From Micractinium sp. NFX-FRZ (taxonomy: Eukaryota > Chlorophyta > Trebouxiophyceae > Chlorellales > Chlorellaceae): a stretch of 64,000 nt of DNA. This document shows, piece by piece, positions 1 through 11,125 of this stretch; within the stretch, counting starts at the first letter, position 1, and every line of letters begins with the position of its first letter. Under the pieces are notes generated by a model that was not told the origin of the DNA, searched no databases, and saw only the letters and a list, made by a program, of their open reading frames with translations. The DNA is taken from NCBI GenBank assembly GCA_029339195.1, contig JAPTJF010000009.1, positions 186,001-250,000 of the forward strand, given 5' to 3'. A program made the translations under genes and the position numbers.

Positions 1-628
1 CTCCAGCACGGTGTAGCCCAGCTTGGATTGGTCGCCGGCCCAGATGCCGTCCACATACGAACCGGCAGAGTTGGAGGGGGTGAGCGTGATGTCGCATGAT
101 GCGTCGATCGCCACCTTGAAGCCAGTCAGGCACTTGGCGATCGGGTCAACAGATTCCACGGGTCCTACAAAGTGGAGGTCGATGAACGCTGCAGGGGGGT
201 GGCGGGGGGGCGGACGGTAGCAGCGTGCTCACCAAGCGCACGCCGAGGATTGATGGAGGGAGCAAACCGACGCTGGAGTGGTACGGTGGCCCACTGTTGA
301 GACTGGGGTGGAGACAACCTGGGACAGGAGGTGCAAGCACGTGATGCTGCTGGGTGCAGCGTGCGCAGCGCGCCGGCTGGCGGCGACTGCCGCCGTGGCA
401 CGCGTGCGGTGTCGCAGCTGACGCCCGGTCCATTCCAGCCACTGCCAGACAGCTTCTGCCATAGATCCACATCCAGCCTGGAGTTCAAACCCTGTGCAAT
501 GATTGGGGTGCCCCCTCAAAGGGGCAATGGCGGTGGGACTCACACCCGCCGCTCTTGCAGGTCCATGCAGAGGCGCCTGCCGCAAGGGCCAGCAGGACTA
601 GAGCCTGCGCGGCCGCGCGGCCCGCCAT
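1..628 (-). CDS. Secreted Cys-rich family protein, paralog D (5' part only)
   Basis: Only the first two exons lie in the window: 544-628 and 1-188, the latter continuing beyond the left edge. The ATG at 628-626 opens a clear signal peptide (MAGRAAAQALVLLALAAGAS). Exon 1 ends in phase 1 at a GTGAGT donor and joins after a CTGCAG acceptor to a segment reading FIDLHFVGPVES, then PIAKCLTGFKV, then AGSYVDGIWAG. The same segment opens the three paralogs at 33808, 46313 and 58117 (for example LDMVSTDSTPDFMARCLTSV and NAGGNWVSGIW), so this is a fourth member on the opposite strand. It lacks the intron the others carry between the first Cys of this domain and the VSLTPL-like strand; here both parts are one exon. 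The function is unknown; the family looks extracellular. The identification as a family member is secure, but the rest of the gene cannot be judged. Confidence 0.8.
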
Positions 629-1206
629 GTGTGGATGAGGGGGCTGCCTGGCGGTGTGAGCTGCGCGCAAGGGAGGAGTAGGCGAGTAAAGAGGCCGCCG
701 ACCGCAAGGCGTGCGGCCCGTAGCACGCAAGTGGCCGCTCATCACTGGCTGCGCCCATCACGCTGTCCCCAGCGACTCATGGCTGATATGCGCTGCTGCG
801 AAGGCGCTGCAGCGGCTTCCGTCTCCCTCGGCATCGCCCGTGCCCCGCCGCACCTGTGCTGAACTCTCGGGTTGTGTTTGATTCGCGAGCTTAACGGTGT
901 GGTGCAATCAGGAGCGCAGGCCGAAGCCGGGAAGTATGCGTAGCGAGGGGGCTCACTGTACGATGCCACTGTGGCTGGGCCTGGGCTGGGCGCAGTTGTG
1001 GGTTTGGTTGATTGGCGCAGTGATTTGCAGGTGGCTTACAGCCTGACCGGAAGCCAATATAAATCATCCGCACGCCTGCCGCTGGAGCGATACCAGGGCC
1101 GTTCGGCTGTCACCGTCACCCACGGGTCCGCCGCCAGCTTCCCTGCCGCTCGCAGCCGCCGCGGCGCCTATTGGGTGGGCGGCACCTGCTGCCCAGGCTT
1201 CCCCCC
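629..1206. other. Intergenic, upstream of paralog D and downstream of phosphomannomutase
   Basis: There is no convincing coding exon here. It should hold the promoter and 5'UTR of the minus-strand gene starting at 628 and the 3'UTR of phosphomannomutase. A TGTAA on the minus strand lies at 1040-1036. Confidence 0.6.
1036..1040 (-). promoter_or_regulatory. TGTAA polyadenylation motif, phosphomannomutase
   Basis: TGTAA on the minus strand, about 170 nt after the phosphomannomutase stop. TGTAA is the usual chlorophyte polyadenylation signal; the assignment is by position only. Confidence 0.5.
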
Positions 1207-4200
1207 TCAGCTAGGGTCGGGGAAGAGCTCGCGCAGCTGGCGGATCGTGTCGTCCGGGCCAGTCACTGTGTGGCCCACCGTGTCGGGGCACACAAATATC
1301 TCATAGTCGTTGCCGCCCTGCATGGCGGGCGGGTGGGCGGCCGGGGCGCGGAGAAGGGCGGCGTGGGTGGGAGGGCACCGCAGTCAGGGGCCCCAGTCAT
1401 CCCGGCCGGGCATGCTGCAGGGGGCGCTGCCGGTGTGTGCTGACTGCCCCAAGCCAGAAGTGGGAGGCGCAGTTGGTGCCGCAATGCGCCGGTTCCCTCT
1501 CACCGCCCACCCCTCTCCACGCCAGCTGTCGGGCGTCGCAGGATCCCTCCAGCGCTTCTTTCGCCCCCATGCACCCCACAGGCACTCCCCCCAAAACCAC
1601 ACAATCACGAAAAAAAACAGTCTGCACACGTTTAATCAAAAGTCCAGGCCCCCAACCAGAGCAGTCAGCAACCTACCACGCAAGGCCCACTCACGGCTAC
1701 TGCCACCCGCACTGCTGTCGGCCCGCAAGCAACCAGGCGGCACAGGAAGGTGCGAGAGGGACGCACTGCCGCCAGATGCACAGTGCACTATGAACAGCGG
1801 GCGCAGGGTAGATAATCGGGGTGGGTGGGGTTGGGGTGGGGCACCAATGAGATGCTGGCACCCACCTCGAATGTCTTGTCCCCAAAGAAGTGGATCTCAT
1901 CGAAGTCGTCCTGCACGAAGCGCAGGCAGTACGTCTTGTCCCAGCCCTGCGGTACAGGGTGCGGCACAGCAGCACGTCGGTCGTCCTACAGGAGAGGGAG
2001 GCTGAGGGTGACGTGTGGGCACTACGGCGTGTCCCAGCCCTGTGTGGAACAGCACACGAGCTATATCAGGCAGAACATGTCAGAGTGCAGTTCTTGCTGA
2101 CAGCCCCCTGGAGTAGACACATGGCAGAGTGGGGGCAGGCACACAGGCAAATGGGCAGGCGGAGCAGCAGGCAGGCGGGCAGGCAAGCAGGCAAGCAGGC
2201 AAGCAGGCAGGCCAGCAGGCAGGGTTCCGGCCACCTTTGCCAGGCACGGAAGGCGTCACCAGGAGACCCGGCTGCCGGGGGATCCCGCCCAGCCACACTG
2301 CCCCGAAGCATCGTGCCAGCCTCCACCACTCATCCGAATGCCGCGCCGTGAATTCCAATCACACTGTGCTTGTTCAAAGTAAAACGGTACCCCCCGACCC
2401 CTCCCAGCGCCCCAGCTAGCCGCCATCACCTTTGGGAAGACATCAAAGGAGATCTGGCCGCCCACTGAGAAGGTGAGGTCCAGGTGGGCAAAGCGCTCGC
2501 GCAGCGTGTCCACAAACTTCTTGCTGCACGGCACGGCATGGCATGGCACAGCATGGCATGGCACAGCATGACGTGTCACGCAGCAATGGGCGAGGTCCAG
2601 GTGGGCAGTGCATTCCTCCAGTCGTGTCGCGCAAACACGCCGCTCTCCTGCTGGCCGCGCCTGTCCCTGCCCTGCCTGCCTGCTTCCCCTCCCCCCACCC
2701 CACCAGTGGTGACCCCAAGACAACCCCACCATCTCCTGGAGCCCATTCTGTCATGAAAACCATGGCACAAAATGATTATGTGATGAGATCAATCAGAGAA
2801 AAAGAAGAGCTCACGCTGCCTCACCGGATGCCTGTGGCCAGGTCGTGCCGCTCAAACTCATCACGCTCCTCCTGGCTGCAGTTGCGCCCGATGGGCGAAA
2901 CGTTGATCATGCCGTTGCGGAACTCAATAAAGGTGCCGCGCTTCAAGGGGATGTCGATGTCTGCAGCAGTGGGCAGGGCGTGTTCAGGTACGAGTGCACG
3001 CGCACGTGTCAAAGGGAGGGCCGCTGCGGAGCTCGCTCGCGGTAGCGCGCTGCGTTGGGGAGTGTTGGCGGGAGCAAGAAGGCAGCACGACGGCAAGTTC
3101 TGCGCTGGCAGCATGACGCATGTGGGGATGCGCGAGAATGTGCGCCATCCCTAACAGAACACATCAACGATTAGAGCGCCGGGCTCCCACAGAATCAGGT
3201 AGCGCACGCCTTCCCCGCCCGCTGCTCGGGGCGCAAGTGAGCAACAAAACAATGCATTGATTTGAACATTGATTTGTGAACCTCATCAGCTGCACGCGCC
3301 TCACCGGCCAGGTACTTGAGGCAGAAGTTGATGAGCTCCTTGAGGCTCTCCTCCCCCAGGTGCTTGCTCAGAGACTGCGGGCAGAGGAGGGGTGCAGCAC
3401 GGGGTGGTAGTGGTCAGAATATTTTTATCAAACAGGGTGCAGGGCAGGGGGCAGCGGGGGTGCTTGTTCAAAGACTGCGGGCAGATGAGGGGCGCAGCAT
3501 GAGGTTTGGTTGTAGTGGCAGGAATACAAAATAAACCCTAATAAAAGTTGTACTTCACGCTCAAGACGTGAAAAGAAAGGGGGCAGCAGAGCTGCTTGCT
3601 CAGAGGCTGTGGGAGTTTCGAACCAAGGAGGGGAGGAAAGTGCTGAGGGCTGGCAGCATGGGAGTGGGCGGGAACAGATGATGAGGGGGACTTTGGTTTG
3701 CAAGGAGGTTCCTCCTTGGCGCATGCACGTGTGCCCCGCACGCTCTCCATGCACCGCCCCAGTGCCGGCCGTCCAGTCGAGCACCTGCCTGCCGCCTACA
3801 CATCCCCCCCGCCCAGGCCATTCTCCCCTCCCCGCCCCGCCCCTCGCACCTGGCACTGCCTGCACCGCACCACTGCCGGCTGGCCCCTGCCACCCGCACA
3901 TGCCCCCAAACCACCTGGAGTGTCCTCGTACTGTCGGCCACCAGCCAGGTCCGCCACCACACATGTGCCCCTCCAGTGCACGCACCGCCGCAGCATGCCC
4001 CAGGCAAGCACACCTGCACCGCCTGCAGCTCCCCCTTCTTGTAGGCCACCAGCCCGTTCTCGGAGAACACATAGTCAAACTCTTGCAGCACTGCGGGGCG
4101 GGGTGGAGGCATAGGACACAATCAGCCTCTTGCAGGGCTGCAGGGCGGGGTGAAGGCACGACATAGTTGACCAACGCAGGCAGTGTGCAGGCAGTGTAGG

Positions 4201-5190
4201 TGGACGTGGAGGCGGCACCCCACCCCTCATGCAGGGGGGTACACCCATGCCGTGTTTGGACCAGGCAAGGACAGCTAGACAGCAGCAGGAGGCTGCCCTC
4301 CCCGCCCCTTCCCCCTATCCCATCTAACCGTCCACCCCCTGCAATTCCTGCCTGCCTGCCCGCCCCAGTGCACATTCCAACAACCCCGCATGCAGCTTCG
4401 CTCACCGTTGGGCCCCAAACACCTGCCTACCCGCCCCTGTGCACACTTCAACACACACACCCCGCATGCAAGTGTGAAGCTGTGCTCACCGTTGGGCCCC
4501 AGCTGCTCCATCTGCTTGTGCAGGTCTGAGCCGCCCACGGTGCCTATCGTGACCAGCTGCAGGCGCGCGGACAGGAGGAAAGATGAAGGTGAGCAGGGCA
4601 AGCGGAGCAGGGTATGCGGAGCGGGGCACGGGATCGCCTTGGCGTGGGCAAAAACAGCTTGGGGCCGGCAGCGTGTCGGTCCATCGAGCAGGTGGTCAAG
4701 CAGCAGCAGCAGCAGCGTGGTGGAAATGCTGAAGACTCGACTACTGAACAGCAGCAGCCAGGGGCGAGCAGCATGGGGCGTTCATCACCGCATTTCACCG
4801 TGCCGTAAGTGCAAGCTGTCACCGCAACTGCGGGCAGGCAGCGGGCGCAGGCCAAGGACACAGTGCACAGGCAGGGCTGCGGCATGCAGCGCAGGTAAGC
4901 GAGGCCGGCGCCATCGCAGGCAGGGCAGCTGGGGCGGGCAGGCACCTTGCGCAGCCGCTGCATCTCCTCCACCATCCTCTGCTCCACCTCCTGCACCCGT
5001 TGAGCAGATTGGCAGACCAAGAACGCGTCAGCATTCACACACTGGGGGGTGCGCGGACGGGGCTAACGGGATGCAAGGCGGCTGAATGAGCGGCAGGCCC
5101 ACGGTTGCAAGCTTCTTTCGGCTGCCGTACCTTGCGAGGCTCCGTCAGCGTGCCATCCACATCAAACAGGCACAGCACCCGCTTGGTCAT
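1207..5190 (-). CDS. PMM: Phosphomannomutase
   Basis: Converts mannose-6-phosphate to mannose-1-phosphate in the cytosol, feeding GDP-mannose for glycosylation, GPI anchors and, in plants, ascorbate. Nine exons: 5131-5190, 4946-4990, 4490-4556, 4014-4090, 3305-3374, 2825-2960, 2430-2523, 1866-1946, 1207-1317. They join in frame to 246 aa, the normal eukaryotic PMM length. Visible hallmarks: the HAD nucleophile motif DVDGT at residues 10-14 (Asp10), [29 protein letters not shown] with [23 protein letters not shown], and the HAD Asp motif FFGDKT followed by GGNDYEIF. The start is fixed because [14 protein letters not shown] matches the family N terminus. The introns hold tandem copies of the exon 3, 4 and 5 borders (see findings). 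It is divergent to the J-protein gene across 1.4 kb. The identification is very secure. Confidence 0.97.
2168..2223. repeat. (GGCA)n-like tetranucleotide repeat in a phosphomannomutase intron
   Basis: Imperfect GGCAGGCAAGCA units in the intron between exons 7 and 8. Simple repeat; no spacer structure. Confidence 0.8.
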
Positions 5191-6574
5191 GGCGCTGAGG
5201 GGCAGCTAGATCCCAAAGGCGGGCGTCTGCAAAGCGGCGCCAGAGGGGAGAGGCAGGCGGCAGCCGGGCGGGCGGGGTGGGGCTGGCACCAGGCGGGCTG
5301 CCCGGCGGCTGCCGCTGGCTTGCGATCCGTTGCGGGTGCCTTCCGACCTCGAAAGCACCGCTCTCTGGGGCCGCCCGCCCACCTGCTGGCTGGCTCTCGG
5401 GAGTCTCGCCGCAATCACCACGCTCCGCAGTCGAACGCCGCAACCCCTGCAACAAGCTGAGTGTGGTTCGAGGAGGTCCTGGGCTCACGATGGCAGTGTT
5501 TCCTCCTCTTCGTCACCCCCGAGCCTGCCACTCCACCTGGCAGGTTTACGCTGCGTTGACTGCGCTTGCGGGCAATCGGGACTCGTTTACAGTCAGTAGG
5601 GGGCAGCTGCGCTCACGGATGATTCACCTCACTGCGTCGAAACGCCGCCGCCGGTGGGTTGGCTGCGGGGCACTCATGGAGGCGGCATGCGGAGCAGAGA
5701 GGTGGCGAGAGCAGTGTTCTTTGCCGCTGGGCAGGAGCTGCTGCGACCCACAGCGAGCCAGTTACCAGATTGCAGCCTTCACGATCAACAGCAGGCCCCT
5801 TGCAGATTCCTCACTGGACCTGTGAATTTACACACTACTCACGCCGTGCGGCTTTGGTAACCACAGTCGGCCTCAGCAGGCCGAGTCATCAATCGCTATG
5901 CTTTCATGTGGCAGTTCGGCTTGTGAGGCTACAGAACAACTAATGCGGAGAAGGATGCTGGGATGGTAGGCCCTCGGCCCCTCTGGTTTGTATGGCTGCC
6001 TGGCAAGCTGTCCTGCCCGCTCCCACAAGCGCCTGCCTGCCGGCGCACCGTCAGACACTTCATACCCTGGCTACGCTCAGACAGTAAAAACTGCCGCAGC
6101 TTGCTGTTCAAGTAAGGAACTGGAGCTGGGAGGCAAGGTATAGGGGTGGCGCAGCCCGCCCCACGATCACGAGTGGTGGGGCGCGTCGAGGCGGTCGGTC
6201 AAATTCGTGGGTGGCGGAGGTGGGAGTACTAGGGCCAGTGGGCCCGCCCTCTATTTCCAAGAGGTCACTCACAATACACGGCAAACCGAGGCAAGCGTCT
6301 TCAGGTGTGGTGGCGGCATGCTTTGCAACAACACTCTTCCATCACCTGGGATGGCATACCTGCACGGTGGCGCTGTCACCGCGGGACGGTCCTGTACTGC
6401 TGTGGGGCGCCTGCTTCTGGAGGGCCTGTTTCATCTTCATCGCGCAACGGTTAGTTCATCTGGGTGGCGGTGCGCGCATATCTGACCCCAGAGCGCCCCG
6501 CGGGCACCCTCCGGCCAAAAAGCGTCAGCCCGACGCGGCCCCAGCTATTGAGGCGCTCCCCGCGTCACCCACCA
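5191..6574. other. Divergent intergenic region between phosphomannomutase and the J-protein
   Basis: The 1.4 kb between two divergent start codons (5190 minus, 6575 plus). No exon with acceptable splice sites was found in either strand, so it probably holds both promoters and 5'UTRs. I could not identify a specific promoter element. Confidence 0.6.
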
Positions 6575-9500
6575 ATGCAGCGCGGCAGCTGGGCCGCCCA
6601 GCCCCGGCGCCGGGGTGCCAGCGGCTGCCTGCTGCTGCCGCTGCTGCTGGCAGCGGCGGCGGCGGTCGTCGGCGCAGTGCGGGAGACCAAGTATTACGAC
6701 TTTCTAGGTGTCTCTCCAGACGCAGATGAGAAGACAATCCAGAAGGCTTACCGACGCGCGGCACTGTGCGTGTGGAAGGGAGCTGCCGCTGCAGTGCCGC
6801 TGCTGTCTGCTCCCGCCCTGCTCCCGCCCCGTGCGCCTGCTGTGTGCCTGCTCAGCTTGCTCTCGGGGGCACCCCTCATGCCTTTGTCTCCTGCCCTGCC
6901 GCCTTTAGACGGGCTTCCACCATGCATTCAGCAGCTGCACCTGCTTGGAGGCGCCCTTGCTGCCCAGTGGCAGTGCTGAAGTACACTGGCACACCTGAAA
7001 TGTTTTTTGTGTGCCTCTTGTGAGAGTGTCACCCTGTAGTCCAACCTCATTGCCTGCCGCTGCATGTTTCCATGTTCCCAGTTGTGCTCAACGTAGCCTA
7101 CCTCACATCGGTGCCTCTGCTGCAGGCGGCATCTGTTCGACGGCCACCCCGACATCCTCGGTGCACCACTCATGCATGCTTTTGTATGATTTCCTTCACA
7201 TACTGTGATGTTTTCCGTTTCGCTGCAGGCGGTACCACCCGGACCGCAACCCAGACAAGCCGGATGCAGAGGAGCGGTTCAGGGAGATCGCCGCCGCCTA
7301 CGAAGTGCTGTCCGGTGCGCATGCTGCGCCCGCTGCGCCTGGCCGCCGCCGCGCTGTGAACGTCTGGGCGTCATTAGGCGGGGTGGGGTGGGGTGAGGGG
7401 GCAAGAATGCTCAGTTCCTGTTCCTGTTGACGGTGTTAGTTGCTAGCTGATGCCTGCACCGGACTGAATCGAGGAGGTTGCGACAGTATGGGTGTGCGCA
7501 CAGACTTTGGCGGGAGGCGGACAGGTTTTGGTGACCTTGTGGGGTGGGGTGGTGGGGTGGGTGGGGGGGGGGGGACAGTGCACACGGCACTGTGGGTCTG
7601 TCTCTTTGTCGCATTTGTCTCAGAGGCTGAGCCGCATTGATCGCTGTGTGTGCTATGCAGACTCGGAGAAGCGGCAGATGTACGACCGCTTTGGTGAGGC
7701 GGGGCTGAACCAGCAGCAGCAGGGCGGCGGCGGCCCGGGAGGCCACGGCGGCGGCTTCCACTTCCAGGTGGGCTCCTGCAGCGGGGCGGCCTGCATCAAG
7801 GGGGTGGCGGACCCTGCGCCTGTGCCTGTGGCACAGTCGCGCAGTGGTAGAGCGTGGCGTTTCTGCACTTGCAGGATTCATAAATCCAGAGCTGTCCCTG
7901 CGTGGCAGCGTGCGTGTGCCCTGCCCTGCAGTGCTGTAACCGCCTTTAAAATTTGGCGATTGTGTTCCGCCCCCGCCCACCCCACCCTCTACCTCTCCCA
8001 CCCGCTCACCTCTGTCTGCCCTCTCCTCCCACACCCTTGCAGCACGGCGACCCTTTCAACATCTTTGAAAACGTGTTTGGCGGCGGCATGGGCGGCGGGC
8101 AGCGCATGCACTTCCAGTTCGGCGGCGGGGGCGGCGGCATGGGCGGCGGCATGGGCGGCGGCATGGGAGGTGCGCTTGGCTGTCACGCACCTGCCCCTGT
8201 TTCCCACCCACCCACCCCGCCATGCAACTGTCGGCATGCACGGGCAGAGGCATGGGAGGTGTGGAGCCCCTGCCGTCCATCCTTTGCACAGCCCTTCCCA
8301 ACCTTGCTGCCTGCATGTGGGCAGCGGCGCTCGCCATGCTGCGCCTGCTGAGCAGCCGAGCAGCCGCAAGCCATCTGGTCTGGTTGGCTGGTGCCCTGCC
8401 TTTTGGCCCACTCCCCGCTGCCCAAGGCAGCGCCGCCGATGTGCTTTCCCGATGCCTCAACTCCTCGCATGTGCAGGCGGTGGGCGGCGGCGCGAGAGCG
8501 CGGGACTCTATGACAACGACGCATTTGTGCAGGCAAGTGTGATGGGACGGCAGACTTGTACGCATGCCACATTCTAGGGCAGCCACATGTCAAGGGCGTG
8601 GGGCCCCACGTTAGTTACCGTCCTTGGCCCACTTCGTATTGACGTTGCAGGACCTGAGCGAGGACACTTTCCCCGAGGGTGACGGCGACGGCTGGATCTG
8701 GCTGATCGAGTTTTATGCCCCCTGGTGGTGAGCATGGGCCGCCTGTGGACTTGCCTGTGCGTCTTGCGTGTGGTGCCATCTGGCGGAACACGCGCCATGC
8801 CTGGCCAGGCTGGCCGCTGAATTTCTCAGCGCCCTTGGCACAGAGAGTTCTCACCAGTTCCACCACCACCCGTATCCTGCCCTGCCCCCCGCCTCCACCC
8901 TCCCCGCCTCTGCCCTGCCGCCCAGCGGCCGTTGCCGCCAGCTGGCGGCCTGTCGTGGCCCACGTACCCACCCTCACCTCACCCACTCTTTGCCCTGTCC
9001 TTCCGTCCGCCCACTGCCCCCTCCCCGCTCCTTGCTTACCCGCCCCCTGCCCTCCCTGCCCGCCTTCGGACAAACTACCTGCAGCGGCCACTGCCGCCAG
9101 CTGGCGCCCAAGTGGCGCAAGGTGGCCGAGGCGCTGCATGGGGTGGCCAAGGTTGCGGCCGTCAATTGCGAGCAGCAGCAGGGGCTGTGCCAGCAGAGCG
9201 GCATCCGAGGCTACCCAACCATCAAGGCCTTCAGGTGTGTGTGTCCAGTGCTCTCCCTGTTGCTACCTTGTGCTCACAATGGGACAGCTCGCGCTACCGC
9301 TGCACTGAGGAGCAACCTTGCACGTGCGGCCATGCCGTGCTGGCTCCGCCTCCCCCACCAAGCCTGCTTAGTGCAACTGCTGCACAGATGACCCACGGCA
9401 CAATACCTGCTCTGGACCCTACCCACCCTGCCGCCTGGCCCCCTGCCCACGCTACTCGCCCTGCCCCCTGCCCATACTCTTCCTCCTGCAGCGGCGGTCG

Positions 9501-11125
9501 CCTGCATGAGTACACGGGCGACCGGTCTGCCAAGCACCTGCGTGACTGGGCGCTCAGCCTGCTGCCCAAGCACATCAAGAGCGTGAACAAGCGGCAGCAG
9601 CTGGACGACTTCCTGCGGCAGTGCGCTGTGGGAGGCGGCTCCGCCGGCGGCGGCGGCGGCAGCGGCGGCAGCAGCGGCAGCAGCAAGTGGGGCGTGTGCG
9701 CGCTGCTGCTGAGCGACAAGAGCGAGACGAGCGCGCTTTACAAGAGCCTGGCACTGAGGTGAGGGTGGAAGCGTGGAAGGTGGAAGTGTGAGCGTGGTGG
9801 GCGGCTTCTACAGTACAGGGTGCCAAAGCGGCACGAGGCAGAGGAGTACCCTCCCACAAGAGCTTGGCGCTGCCGTGACTGCGGATGTGAAAGTACGAGG
9901 GTCTTGGGCTGCTGCTGCGGCATCATATCTGCCGCCTGCTGCAGACTGACGGGAGCATGGTGAGCGCCCCGCCACCGCCGGCCCTTGGTGCAGGTACCAG
10001 GGCAAGGTCGTGTTTGGCGAGGCGCTGCGCTCCAACGCCGAAGTCAGCGCGGTCTTTGGCGTCACCCACTACCCTACCCTGCTGGTGGTGTGCGGCGGCA
10101 ACAAGGACGTCGTTGTGAAGTACGAAGGTGAGGGCTGTTTGGAGCCGAGCCAGCGCATGGTTTGTTGGATGGGCTGGGGGAGAGGTGGGTTGGTGCCGCC
10201 TGTGGCGGGGCCAACCCTGCTACCCCACCCTGCTGGGCGGCGTCAAGGAGGTCGGGGTGAAGTGAAAAAGTGAGGCACGGGTTCACTGCTCTGGCATAAG
10301 GAGGCGCATGTGTGCCGCCTGTGGCGTCAGCGGTGACCCACCCACCACGTGTCACCTCACTGCGCATGCACATGTGAGGTGAAATACCACGTATTTCATG
10401 AGTGGCGATATTTGATTTACTACATCATGAGCATATAGCTGCTCTAAAACCCCCGCCTTTATTGCTTGTAGTGGGCACTGCGCATGTCCTCCACCTCATT
10501 GCCAGAGGCCTCGCGCCTCGGTTTCGCAGGCACGCTGAACCTTGCTTCCCAACGCCCCTTACCCTCACGTTGCACTGCAGGCGAGATGAAGTCCACCAAG
10601 ATTGCCCGCTTCCTGAACCAGTTCTACGACGGCAAGGCGTGCGCTGCCGCCGTGAAAATAGGTGGGCGTGGGTGGGCGAGGTGGGGGGCCACGGGCGGGC
10701 AGCTGGGTGCCACTCACGGCAAGCAGCATAGAAACATGCAGACCGCCCTCAATTCCCTCCCTATTTCCGCCCCTGCGAAATGCACTTCACTTTGGGAATC
10801 GGGAGTAGCATGCGGGCCATCCCTCACTCCTGGATGATCCCTCCGCCTGCTTCTGTGCTGTGCAATCTGGCCGCAGATGCCTGCAGTTCGCATGCAATGG
10901 GCATGTTGTCCCACTAGCTCTCACAGCTGGTCACACCCCTGCCCCTTCCTGTGATGTGTGTTGCCTGCTGCAGACGCCTCTTCCGACCTCTCCAAGATGC
11001 GCGTTGGCCAGCTGAAGCAGATCCTGGAGTCGCGCGGGGAGAAGTGCCGGGAGTGCGTGGAGAAGGGGGACTACATTGCGCGCATCCGCGAGGTGTTTGG
11101 CGTCGGCGCGCGGGAGGAGCTGTGA
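6575..11125 (+). CDS. ER-resident J-protein/thioredoxin fusion with MANF-C-like tail (ERdj/PDI type)
   Basis: Exons: 6575-6765, 7229-7314, 7661-7767, 8043-8169, 8477-8532, 8651-8727, 9085-9234, 9492-9758, 9994-10127, 10581-10661, 10974-11125; 475 aa. After a signal peptide (about 1-34) comes a J-domain from residue 39 with HPD at 67-69 in [17 protein letters not shown], then a Gly/Met-rich linker (about 116-170, GGGMGGG units), and a thioredoxin domain with active site [16 protein letters not shown] (CGHC at 215-218). The second half (about 330-425) looks like a further thioredoxin-fold region without CxxC. The C-terminal segment [15 protein letters not shown] with CREC at 450-453 resembles the C domain of MANF. 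The last four residues, REEL, fit an ER retention signal. Expected role: recruiting lumenal Hsp70 and rearranging disulfides of client proteins in the ER. Intron 5 uses a GC donor (CAG|GCAAGT at 8533). The closest named relatives are ERdj5/DNAJC10-type proteins; the order of domains is shorter and different. Confidence 0.92.
8533..8650 (+). other. GC-AG intron in the J-protein gene
   Basis: The donor is GCAAGT after CAG, the classic strong non-canonical GC donor, and the acceptor is TTGCAG. A GT donor would break the frame between FVQ and DLSEDTF. Confidence 0.85.

Noticed and set aside
2168..2223. Regular short repeats suggesting a CRISPR-like array
   Set aside because: Continuous tetranucleotide repeat without unique spacers, in an intron of a eukaryotic gene. 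The same holds for the repeats at 29412, 38321 and 60519.
7121..7170. Apparent copy of J-protein exon 2 start in intron 1 (CTGCAGGCGG followed by a degenerate HPD-like stretch)
   Set aside because: The match beyond CTGCAGGCGG is weak and the frame breaks; not strong enough to list with the other exon-edge copies.
7492..8577. 361-residue plus-strand open frame
   Set aside because: Read-through of J-protein introns; only the parts 7661-7767, 8043-8169 and 8477-8532 match the protein, with splice sites at each edge.
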